Source: Caldifarciminota bacterium (lineage in GTDB: Bacteria; Hydrothermota; Tepidihabitantia; Tepidihabitantales; Tepidihabitantaceae). Taken from it: a stretch of DNA of 12,418 bases. The stretch spans positions 1 to 12,418 of the forward strand of contig DSBX01000146.1 of NCBI GenBank assembly GCA_011049385.1. The letters are read 5' to 3'. The notes under the pieces were generated by a model that was not told the DNA's origin, did no database searches, and worked only from the letters and a program-made list of their open reading frames with translations. This document shows positions 6,199 to 12,418 of this stretch, piece by piece; position 1 is the first letter of the stretch, and the number at the start of each line of letters is the position of its first letter. Position numbers and translations under genes: made by a program.

Positions 6199-8738
6199 GG
6201 ACGAATCCGCGTTGGTCGGGCCTGCCGGGCCTTGCCCTTCTTGCGCCCGAGGCCTGCCCGGTTCCGGGTCTTGCCGGGCTTATTGCCGTCGCCGTCATAA
6301 AGGCGGTGCAGTTCGGCCAGTTCCTCGAGCCGCCGGGCGACCCGGCCGTGAACCGAGTCCGCCGGGTACGAGCCGTCGCGGCCCGGCTTGCCGGCCGTGA
6401 CGCCGGTCAGGAGCTCGATGCCCTCGTCTATCGTCTCGACCGCATAGACGTGGAACCGTCCCTTCTTCACCGCCGCGACGACGTCGGGCCGGAGCGCGAT
6501 GTCGCCGGCATTGGCCCTCGGGATGACGACACCCTGCCTGCCGGACAGCCCCCGCCGGACGCAGACGTCGTAGAAACCCTCGATCTTCTCGTTCACCCCG
6601 CCGATGGGCTGGACCCGGCCGCACTGGTCCACCGAGCCGGTCACCGCCAGGTCCTGCCGGACCGGCAGGCCGGCAAGGTCCGAGAGCAGGGCGTAGACCT
6701 CGGTCGAGGAAGCGGAATCACCGTCCACCCCGCCGTAGCTCTGCTCGAAGGTTATCGAGGCCGACATCACTATCGGCCGGCGCCGGGCGTAGCGGTCGCG
6801 CAGGTAACCGGTGAGGATGTAGACACCCTTGTCGTGGGTCGGGCCCGAGAGTTGGGCCTCGCGCTCGATATTGATGATGCCCGCCGAGCCCACGCCGGTG
6901 CGGGCGGTTATCCGCGCCGGCTTGCCGAAGCTGTACTCGCCGGTATCGTAGACCGCCAGCCCGTTGATCTGCCCGACCGCCCGGCCGGTGGTGGCGATGA
7001 AGACCGTGCCCCGGTCAATCAGCTCCTGGAGCTTGTCCTCGTAGAGCCGGACCCGCTCGCGCCGGGCGTCGAGCGCCTGCTGGACGTGCGCGGCCCGGAC
7101 CCGCTTCGCCTTCGCCTTCGCCGCCCAGTAACTCGCTTCCTTGAGCACGTCACCGACGATGTTGAACCGGGTCGAGAGCTTGTCCCGCCGGCCGGCCAGC
7201 CGGACCCCGTATTCGAGCACGCGCTTGACCCCGCTCCGGTCGAAGGGCAGGAGCTGTTCCTTGTCGCAGAGAAGCTTGACGACCCGGCTGTACTGGTTGA
7301 TGGCGTTCTCGTCGCGGTCCATCACCCAGTCGAAGTCGGCCCGGACCTTGAAAATCTTGCGGAAGTCCTCGTCGTGGGCGGCGAGCAGGTGGTAGATGTG
7401 CGGGTCGCCGACCATCACCACCTTGACATCAATCGCGACCGGCTCGGGCTTCATCGCCGTCACCGGGAGCATCGAGAGCAGGGGTTCGTAGGCGGAGACT
7501 TCCAGCCGCCGGTGGCGCAGAGTGCGCTTGAGCGCGGGCCAGACCCCGGGCTCGACCAGCACGTCGAGCGCGTTGAGGACGAGAAAGCCGCGGTCCGCCC
7601 GCAGGAGCGAGCCGGCCTTGATCCGGCCGAAATCGGTCCGCCACTGACCGGACCGCTCCACCACCCGCTCGATGGTACCGAAGACGTTCTTGTAGTTGGG
7701 GTTGGTCTCGAAGACGACCGGCGCACCCTTGGTCCGGCTGTTGTCCACCAGCACGTTGACCCGGTACTCGGGGAAGAGGTCCGGCGCCGGACCCGCTCCC
7801 TCCTTGGCCTCGGCCGGCCGACTGCGGAACCGGTCCATCGCCGCGAGGATGGACTCCTTGACGTCCTCGAGCCAGGACTTGAGCTTGTCGCCCGGGTAGC
7901 GCTCCGCGACGTCGCCGAGCCGCTCGTCGAGCACCGGCCGGACGACGTTGCGGTCGAGTTCGGCCAGCGCCTCGCGCGCCTCGCGCTCGTGGCCCCGCAC
8001 CTCCTTGAATATCGCCGCGAGCTCGGCGGTCAGCGCCCGGTAGGCGACGCGGATTTCCTCGGCCCGTTCCGCGGTAAGCTTGCCGTCCTCGACCAGCCCG
8101 GCCAGGGCGTCCATCTTGACCGGCTGTTTCTCGACAATCGGCGCAAGCTCGGGCTTGACAAAAGGCGCGGCCTGGACGAGCGCGAAACCGGCCGCCGCCA
8201 CTTTCTTTTCGAACTCGCGCACCTTCGCGCCGCCGCGCTCCTTGAACATCTCGATGATACCGGCCCGGCTCTGCTGGTAGGCCTCGCTCTCGAACTGGGC
8301 GGGCAGGTTGCCGGCCAGGTACTCGACGAACTCGTCCATCTCCCGGGCGAAGCGCCGGCCCCGGCCCGCGGGCAGGCGCAGGAGAACCGGCTGGTCCGGG
8401 TCCTTGAAGTTGTTGACGTAGCACTTGTCGTCCAACTCGCGGGGAGTGCGCTCGTAGCGGGCGAGGAGCTGGCGCACCGTCGTCGTCCGACCGGTGCCGA
8501 CCGGGCCGGTGACAAAGACGTTGTACCCGGACGCGCCGATCTCAAGCCCGAGGGCGAGCGCATCCACCGCCCGGCGCTGGCCGACGATGCCGCAGTGGTC
8601 GTCGTCCGGGTTCTGCTCGGGCGGCTTGAGGTCGTCGGTGGTCTTGAACCGGAGGCAGTCGGGCGGGCAGGTCCAGGCCAGCGCGGCCGGGGCCAGCGCC
8701 AGCTTCTTCTCGAGCGCGGTCTGTTTCTTATTCGCCAA
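6195..8738 (-). CDS. ATP-dependent Lon-family protease (LonB-like, AAA_32/Lon_C)
   Basis: This is an 847-residue AAA+ protease that unfolds and degrades proteins using a Ser-Lys dyad. Seen: Walker A G-P-V-G-T-G-R-T-T at 78-86, with Arg84 in the usual Lys place; a long helical insertion (about 130-310); a degenerate Walker B region RGFLVLNALDVL (383-394); and the Lon proteolytic domain from about 580. Catalytic Ser675 is in V-D-G-D-S-A-S and Lys718 in G-G-V-N-E-K-I. They are 43 residues apart, the same as in E. coli Lon. There is no N-terminal Lon substrate domain or membrane segment, so it is the soluble 'Lon protease family' type and not classical Lon. The last 30 residues are strongly basic and look like an added tail. 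Translation starts at a TTG, supported by AAGGAG 6 bases before it and by the MANKKQTALEKKL N-terminus. It lies 27 bases after tldE and is probably co-transcribed with it. Confidence 0.92.
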   Translation of the reverse strand: MANKKQTALEKKLALAPAALAWTCPPDCLRFKTTDDLKPPEQNPDDDHCGIVGQRRAVDALALGLEIGASGYNVFVTGPVGTGRTTTVRQLLARYERTPRELDDKCYVNNFKDPDQPVLLRLPAGRGRRFAREMDEFVEYLAGNLPAQFESEAYQQSRAGIIEMFKERGGAKVREFEKKVAAAGFALVQAAPFVKPELAPIVEKQPVKMDALAGLVEDGKLTAERAEEIRVAYRALTAELAAIFKEVRGHEREAREALAELDRNVVRPVLDERLGDVAERYPGDKLKSWLEDVKESILAAMDRFRSRPAEAKEGAGPAPDLFPEYRVNVLVDNSRTKGAPVVFETNPNYKNVFGTIERVVERSGQWRTDFGRIKAGSLLRADRGFLVLNALDVLVEPGVWPALKRTLRHRRLEVSAYEPLLSMLPVTAMKPEPVAIDVKVVMVGDPHIYHLLAAHDEDFRKIFKVRADFDWVMDRDENAINQYSRVVKLLCDKEQLLPFDRSGVKRVLEYGVRLAGRRDKLSTRFNIVGDVLKEASYWAAKAKAKRVRAAHVQQALDARRERVRLYEDKLQELIDRGTVFIATTGRAVGQINGLAVYDTGEYSFGKPARITARTGVGSAGIINIEREAQLSGPTHDKGVYILTGYLRDRYARRRPIVMSASITFEQSYGGVDGDSASSTEVYALLSDLAGLPVRQDLAVTGSVDQCGRVQPIGGVNEKIEGFYDVCVRRGLSGRQGVVIPRANAGDIALRPDVVAAVKKGRFHVYAVETIDEGIELLTGVTAGKPGRDGSYPADSVHGRVARRLEELAELHRLYDGDGNKPGKTRNRAGLGRKKGKARQARPTRIRP

Positions 8739-8744
8739 TTCTCG

Positions 8745-8750
8745 CTCCTT
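8745..8750 (-). promoter_or_regulatory. Shine-Dalgarno that decides the TTG start of lon
   Basis: AAGGAG on the minus strand, 6 bases before TTG at 8738. No ATG or GTG in this frame lies near a comparable site, so the rare TTG start is the best choice. Confidence 0.65.
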
Positions 8751-8765
8751 CGCCGTCTTCAGTCT

Positions 8766-10085
8766 TCACCCGGCCACTCGCTCCCGCGCCACGACCCGAA
8801 GCGACGGAAACCGGAGCCAGGGCAGGAACCAGCGGCCGAGGTCGCGCTGTTCGTCGCCGACCAGGTCCACCGTCGCCAGCATCTCGTAGACGTTGCCTGT
8901 CACCATCGCGTCCTTGACCCGGCCGGTAATCTCGCCGCGCTCGAACCGGTAGGCCGAAATCGCGTTGAGCGCGACCTCGCCCGCCAGCAGGTTCGACTGC
9001 CCGCCGCCGACGAACTGGCAGACGAGCAGGCCCGAGCCGGTCGCGCGCAGGGCCTCCTCGAGGCCGGCGGTGCCGGGCGCGATTTCCAGGTTACTGAACC
9101 CGGGCGCGGGCAGGGTCGGGTACTCGCGCCGGGCCGAACCGGTGGCCGCTACGCCCGCGTCGGCCGCGGAGTCGAGGTCGTACAGAAAGCCGCGAAACGC
9201 GCCGCGCTCGAACAGCGGCACCGGTCGGGTCGCCACGCCCTCGCCGTCGAACGGCGCGGCCGCCAGCGAGCAGGCGCGGTGCGGGTTATCGGTAACGGAA
9301 AGGCAGTCGGCAAGGACGCGCTCGCCCTCGCGGCCGATGAGCGGCGAGATGCGCTTCTGCCGGTGCCGGCCGCTCGTCCCGCCCGGAAGCGGCGCGAGCA
9401 GGGCGGGCAGGGCCAGCGCCGTAACGATGACCGGCTGGTCCCCGGTCCGCGCCCGGGCCCGCCGGCGGCTGTGTCGGGCCGTCTGTTCCAGCCGGTTGCA
9501 GAGCGGCTCAAGCTCGAAAGGCCGGCCGTCGCTGAGGTTGACGTATTCGGGAAGCCATATCATCGAGCCGGCCCCGGCGATGAGCCCGCTTGCGTGCAGG
9601 TCAAAGGTCGTCCGCTCGTAGCCCGCGTCCGCGCCCCCGGTCGTCGCGATGCGGACCTCGCGCCGCGTGCGGGTGAAGGTCAGGTCGAGCCGCATTTCCG
9701 GCACCCGGGACCGCATCGCCGAGCAGAGCTCCCGGCCCCATTCCGCCATCCGACGCGGTGGGTAGAGCATCACCCGGCTGTGACCGGTCGCGACCGGGGG
9801 CGGGGCCGGCTGTGCCGCGAAGGCGAAACCCGCCGGGCCGCCCAGTCCCGCCGCCTCCAGCGCCGCGTCCACCAGTTCGTCGTAGCGCTCATCGTTGCTC
9901 GAAGCGGCGAAGCCGAGCCGCCCCTCCCGGACCACCCGTAAACCGCAACCGCGCTCGAGCCGCGTCTCCTGAGAACGGAACTGTCCGGCGCGGAACTCGA
10001 CCACGGTCCGGTCTGTCTCCTCGACATACACCTCGGCCGCGTCCGCTCGCAGGCCGGCCATCGCCAGGACCGCGTCCACCCGCAC
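8766..10085 (-). CDS. tldE: TldE/PmbA-type subunit of the TldD/TldE metallopeptidase
   Basis: This is a 439-residue cytosolic protein of the PmbA/TldD family. Family knowledge: TldE pairs with TldD in a heterodimer that digests unfolded peptides. In E. coli it removes the microcin B17 leader and degrades the CcdA antitoxin. Seen: the N-terminal family domain (A-E-V-Y-V-E-E then G-C-G-L-R-V near 18-51), a middle domain, and the C-terminal domain with V-T-G-N-V-Y-E-M-L near 403-411. The zinc-binding H-E-x3-H motif of the partner is absent; the matching position reads V-I-V-T-A-L-A-L-P, as expected for the non-catalytic subunit. The start is a GTG at 10085, 5 bases after GGGAGG; the GTG at 10088 shares a base with the tldD stop. 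Either choice means translational coupling to tldD. It is followed by lon after 27 bases. Confidence 0.88.
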   Translation of the reverse strand: MRVDAVLAMAGLRADAAEVYVEETDRTVVEFRAGQFRSQETRLERGCGLRVVREGRLGFAASSNDERYDELVDAALEAAGLGGPAGFAFAAQPAPPPVATGHSRVMLYPPRRMAEWGRELCSAMRSRVPEMRLDLTFTRTRREVRIATTGGADAGYERTTFDLHASGLIAGAGSMIWLPEYVNLSDGRPFELEPLCNRLEQTARHSRRRARARTGDQPVIVTALALPALLAPLPGGTSGRHRQKRISPLIGREGERVLADCLSVTDNPHRACSLAAAPFDGEGVATRPVPLFERGAFRGFLYDLDSAADAGVAATGSARREYPTLPAPGFSNLEIAPGTAGLEEALRATGSGLLVCQFVGGGQSNLLAGEVALNAISAYRFERGEITGRVKDAMVTGNVYEMLATVDLVGDEQRDLGRWFLPWLRFPSLRVVARERVAG

Positions 10086-10087
10086 CA

Positions 10088-11476
10088 CTACCTCCCGCCC
10101 ACCACGACGTCGCTTATCCGCAGGTGCGGCGCGCCCAGCCCGACCGGCAGGGGCCCCTGGCCGGCCTTGCCGCACCCACCCAGGCCGCCGAAGAGCACGA
10201 GGTCATCGCCGATATCGGTGATATGGCTCATCGTCTCGAAAACATTGCCCGCCAGCGTCACGTCGCGCACGAGCCTGCGCTTGCGGCCGGACTCGACCAG
10301 CCAGGCATACTGGGCCGAGAAAGTGAAGCTCTCCAGCTCGGTCATCCCGCCCCGGCTCCCGCAGATGTAGAGCCCGCGCTCGGTCTTATCGAGCATCTCG
10401 TCAACATCCGCCTCGCGCGGCTCGATGAAAGTATTGCTCATTCGCACCACCGGCGGAAAGTGGCAGGACAGCGCGCGGCCGTTGCCGGTCGGCGGCGCGG
10501 CCATCTGCCCCGCGCTCGACCGGTCGTGCAGCAAGCCGACGAGCCGGCCCTGCCGGATGAGCTCGGTGCGCCCGGCCGGCACACCCTCATCATCATAGCG
10601 ATAACTGCCCCGCTCGCCCGGCATCGTCGCGTCGTCCACGATGGAAAGCTCCTCTACCCCGAAAGGCGTGCCCGGCCTCATCATCTCGCGCAGGCGCTCA
10701 TTATCCACGACGTGGTCGGCCTCGGCCAGGTGGCCGAACGCCTCGTGGCAGAACACCGCGGCCAGCAGGGGATCCACGATGACGGTATAGCGGCCGGCTG
10801 CGACCGGCTCGGCCCGCAACAGGTCCAGGGCCACCTTTCCCACGCGCTCGACCAGCGCCTCCCGGTGCAGGAGCGCGGCGAAACCCTGCGGCTTGCCGAA
10901 ACCGTCGCCGTAGTCCTGGATGTTGCTCCCGTCACGGGCCACCGCCCGGACGTGAAACCCGCAGTCGGCGCGTTCCTGGTCCAGGAAGCGTCCTTCCGAG
11001 GACAGGAAGACGGTAAAGCGATGCTCGTCGCGGTACTGCGCGACGGTCGAGACGATGCCCGGGGTGCTGGTCAGGATGCTGTTGTAATGATGGATGAGCA
11101 TCCGCTTGTCCGCAAGGCTCACCGTGCGCGGGTCCTGCGCCGGATCGAGGCGGACCGTTTCCTCGTGCGGGCCGAGCCGGGCCGGCGCCGACTCCCGCGG
11201 CGGCAGTTCCTCGGCCTGGCGCGCGAGGTCCTCGGCCAGTCCGACCAGGCTCTCGTCAATCGCGTTGAACGTTGCCACCACCCAGTTGCCGCGGTCGAAC
11301 ACGCGCAGGCAACCGCCCCGCTCGAAACTGCGACCGATGCTGTCCAGTCGCTCGCCGCGGTAAAGCACGCTCGACCGCTCCGACTCCTCCACCCGGATAT
11401 CGGCATAATCCACCGCGAGGCCGTCCAGCACCTCGTCGAGGAAAGCGCGCATCCCGCGGGAGTCGCTGTCGCTCAT
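10088..11476 (-). CDS. tldD: TldD-type catalytic zinc metallopeptidase subunit
   Basis: This is a 462-residue cytosolic zinc peptidase, the catalytic half of TldD/TldE. Seen: the H-E-x3-H motif as H244-E-A-F-G-H249, and the later conserved cysteine Cys435 in G-G-L-G-G-C-G-K-A-G-Q. In the solved E. coli complex the two histidines and a cysteine bind the zinc. Other family signatures are E-G-V-P-A-G (297-302), R-M-S-N-T-F-I-E-P (345-353) and G-N-V-F-E-T-M (410-416). The length is close to the usual 460-480. The ATG at 11476 overlaps the stop of the upstream lipoprotein gene in an ATGA, and no separate ribosome site is seen, so it depends on coupled re-initiation. The next internal Met (residue 9) is a less likely start. 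Assignment is firm; the natural substrate here is unknown. Confidence 0.93.
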   Translation of the reverse strand: MSDSDSRGMRAFLDEVLDGLAVDYADIRVEESERSSVLYRGERLDSIGRSFERGGCLRVFDRGNWVVATFNAIDESLVGLAEDLARQAEELPPRESAPARLGPHEETVRLDPAQDPRTVSLADKRMLIHHYNSILTSTPGIVSTVAQYRDEHRFTVFLSSEGRFLDQERADCGFHVRAVARDGSNIQDYGDGFGKPQGFAALLHREALVERVGKVALDLLRAEPVAAGRYTVIVDPLLAAVFCHEAFGHLAEADHVVDNERLREMMRPGTPFGVEELSIVDDATMPGERGSYRYDDEGVPAGRTELIRQGRLVGLLHDRSSAGQMAAPPTGNGRALSCHFPPVVRMSNTFIEPREADVDEMLDKTERGLYICGSRGGMTELESFTFSAQYAWLVESGRKRRLVRDVTLAGNVFETMSHITDIGDDLVLFGGLGGCGKAGQGPLPVGLGAPHLRISDVVVGGR

Positions 11477-12036
11477 CGCGGCAGGGCGGCCAGAGAATCG
11501 CGGTAGGCCTGGTTCAGCCCGGTCGAATCCGTCACCATCCAGACCGCGCGCTGGACCATCCAGAGTTGGCCGGAGATATCCCGGTCCCGGACGAGCGCGG
11601 CGACTTCCTGCAACCCGGCGTGGTCGGTCACCGGCCCGAGTGCGAACGTATCGCCCTGGTCCGGCGTGCGCCGGTAGCGGTTACAACAGAACACCCCCAC
11701 CGATTGCCGACCGCCCCCGGACTCGAAAACCGCGCTCTGTTCCTTCAGCACCACCACGTGCTGGACCCGGGGCTGGAGCGAACTGAAAAGCAGGCCGGCC
11801 GGAAACTGCTGGCTGACCGCGCCGCCGCTCGCGACAGCGGTGATATCAACCGTATAAGTCCCGGCCGGCACCAGCTGGGGGCCGCCGGTGATACTCGTCG
11901 CGGTCAACCCGGGGTCGAGTCCAAACGGTCTCCCGGTCGGCTCGAAATCCGCGGTCGAGAAGAACCCGTCGCAGGCCGCCAGCACCACAAACAAGCCCAG
12001 GACTGGCAGACAGACCCACCTTCCGAACCATCTCAT
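11473..12036 (-). CDS. Small lipoprotein with possible Cys-Gln thioester motif; function unknown
   Basis: This is a 187-residue predicted lipoprotein. The N-terminus has a hydrophobic signal ending L-A-A-C, with Cys22 as the lipid site. Asp follows at +2, which in E. coli would keep it in the inner membrane; whether that rule holds here is unknown. Residues 50-105 look like beta strands (A-G-T-Y-T-V-D-I-T). The conserved-looking part is C-terminal: F-C-C-N-R-Y (Cys117, Cys118), then FALGPVTD, then W-M-V-Q-R-A-V-W-M-V-T-D. The V-Q-x-A-V-W stretch resembles the glutamine motif of bacterial thioester domains, in which a Cys and a Gln form an internal bond, but 45 residues between them is short for that family. 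AGGAGG lies 8 bases before the ATG at 12036; a GTG at 12039 is the alternative. It overlaps tldD by 4 bases and probably heads that operon. I do not recognise a named family. Confidence 0.78.
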   Translation of the reverse strand: MRWFGRWVCLPVLGLFVVLAACDGFFSTADFEPTGRPFGLDPGLTATSITGGPQLVPAGTYTVDITAVASGGAVSQQFPAGLLFSSLQPRVQHVVVLKEQSAVFESGGGRQSVGVFCCNRYRRTPDQGDTFALGPVTDHAGLQEVAALVRDRDISGQLWMVQRAVWMVTDSTGLNQAYRDSLAALPR

Positions 12037-12163
12037 CACACCTTCCTCCTCATACCTGTCTTCTCGACCCCTTTCCGTGCCGGTATATTACTCCTGCGCT
12101 TCGCACTTGGCATTCTGCAATCTGCAATCCTGCCCAGCTCTCTTCGCTCCGCGTCCCCGTGGT
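12037..12163. other. Spacer upstream of the lipoprotein gene, built of short repeated words
   Basis: This spacer holds the AGGAGG ribosome site (12045-12050, minus strand) and one AT-rich patch, TAATATA (12090-12084, minus strand), which might be a -10 but has no convincing -35. On the plus strand TTCTGCAATCTGCAATCCTGC (12113-12133) is a 7-base word repeated two to three times. On the minus strand AAGGGGTCGAG (12073-12063) copies a unit of the octamer repeat at the right edge. I see no gene or terminator. Confidence 0.5.
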
Positions 12164-12418
12164 TCAATTCGCCACCACCACCCGCGCCACGCGCGCGCCC
12201 CGGTCATCCACCAGCCGGACAAACACCAGCCCGGTGGGCAGGCTCATCTCCAGATCCAGCTCCTTCTGCCCCGGGCCGACCGCCAGGGTGCGGCCGACGC
12301 GCCTTCCCGCGGCATCGAAAAACTCGACCCGGCCTACGCCTTCGGGCGCAACCGCCAGCCGCAGGGTGCGGCCGGCAACCACCACCGACCCCTTCACCCC
12401 TCGACCCCTCGACCCCTC
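12164..12418 (-). CDS. C-terminal end of a secreted protein with T9SS-like sorting domain (partial)
   Basis: The frame is open from the right edge to a TGA at 12166-12164, giving 84 residues of a gene whose start lies outside the window. The last 75 residues have the layout of a Por/T9SS-type C-terminal beta domain: V-E-F-F-D-A-A-G-R-R-V, a G-x-G-Q-K-E-L-D-L strand, then L-P-T-G-L-V-F-V-R-L and a final R-V-V-V-A-N. The kelch protein in this window ends in the same way (V-Y-D-A-S-G-R-P-V ... G-V-Y-L-V-R-F). The first residues are a G/R/S/V stretch encoded by an octamer repeat. An internal GTG at 12397 could be read as a start, but a free-standing sorting domain is unlikely. It is 127 bases upstream of the lipoprotein gene on the same strand. 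Confidence 0.65.
   Translation of the reverse strand, partial: EGSRGRGVKGSVVVAGRTLRLAVAPEGVGRVEFFDAAGRRVGRTLAVGPGQKELDLEMSLPTGLVFVRLVDDRGARVARVVVAN
12387..12418 (-). repeat. Octanucleotide tandem repeat (four units, runs off the edge)
   Basis: Read on the minus strand from the edge: GAGGGGTC, GAGGGGTC, GAGGGGTG, AAGGGGTC. The first two units are identical and the others differ by one or two bases. The array may continue outside the window. It lies in the open frame of the partial sorting-domain gene. Because 8 is not a multiple of 3, each unit gained or lost would shift that frame. Confidence 0.7.

Noticed and set aside
8483..8509. Arg in place of Lys in the Walker A motif of the Lon-family protease, as a sign of a dead ATPase
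   Set aside because: From memory, G-x-x-G-T-G-R-T occurs in many members of this Lon-like subfamily, so it is probably normal here. The proteolytic dyad is intact.
6306..9941. Very long open frame on the plus strand (about 1,211 codons) opposite lon and tldE
   Set aside because: It is antisense to two genes with complete catalytic or family motifs. Its translation is Arg/Asp/Val/Gly-rich with no recognisable domain, as GC-rich DNA gives in the mirror frame.
9758..11506. Open frame on the plus strand opposite tldE and tldD (about 582 codons)
   Set aside because: It is the antisense shadow of tldD, whose H-E-x3-H motif and family signatures are unmistakable, and of the N-terminal part of tldE. 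No ribosome site and no domain is seen.
1..12418. CRISPR arrays, tRNA or rRNA genes, insertion sequences, prophage or toxin-antitoxin modules
   Set aside because: No regularly spaced repeats, cloverleaf-like sequences, transposase or integrase motifs, or paired small antitoxin-like genes were seen on either strand.

Overview
The window is GC-rich bacterial chromosome with tightly packed genes and no sign of mobile elements, CRISPR arrays or RNA genes. Three things point to an uncultivated lineage of the FCB / candidate-phylum kind (for example WOR-3/Stahlbacteria or a relative): two proteins end in a Por/T9SS-like C-terminal beta domain, a short-repeat secreted protein opens with the 'P-x-L-V-N-Y-Q-G-K-L' type of domain, and one protein carries a 'G-x-x-G-Q' N-terminal beta motif. 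This placement rests on remembered family resemblance and was not searched.

Layout, left to right. Bases 123-668 (minus) encode a DUF2284 cysteine-rich putative metal-binding protein. Divergent from it, 866-2266 (plus) encodes a lipoprotein alpha/beta hydrolase with a complete Ser-Asp-His triad. It meets, tail to tail with 6 bases between, a flavodoxin-family FMN reductase gene (2273-2990, minus) that is broken by a single-base frameshift. Next come two secreted proteins in one minus-strand operon: a tail-fibre-like exported protein (5058-6077), then a kelch-type beta-propeller protein with a T9SS-like C-terminal domain (3147-5027). A strong GNRA-capped hairpin follows them. The right half is a second minus-strand operon, read right to left: a small lipoprotein (11473-12036), tldD, tldE and a Lon-family ATP-dependent protease (6195-8738). 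These are joined by an ATGA overlap (lipoprotein/tldD), a near-overlap (tldD/tldE) and a 27-base gap (tldE/lon). The right edge holds the last 84 codons of another gene ending in a T9SS-like domain, preceded by an octanucleotide tandem repeat.

Together, the right operon is a proteolysis cassette: the TldD/TldE zinc metallopeptidase pair, known elsewhere for peptide processing, with a Lon-type AAA+ protease and a surface lipoprotein. The middle operon exports two proteins that probably act on or outside the cell surface.

The most interesting pattern is in the regulation. Three genes (DUF2284, hydrolase, flavodoxin) share one promoter geometry: TTGnCT, 16 bases, a -10 hexamer, then exactly 7 bases to the ATG. 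None has a Shine-Dalgarno, so all three look leaderless. A fourth promoter with the same 16-base spacing (TTGACA/TATTCT) overlaps the lon stop codon, and in contrast drives an operon with a leader of about 86 bases and good ribosome sites. No clearly new defence or mobile system is visible. The best candidates for something undescribed are the leaderless promoter class and the small lipoprotein, which has a possible Cys-Gln thioester motif and sits at the head of the protease operon.
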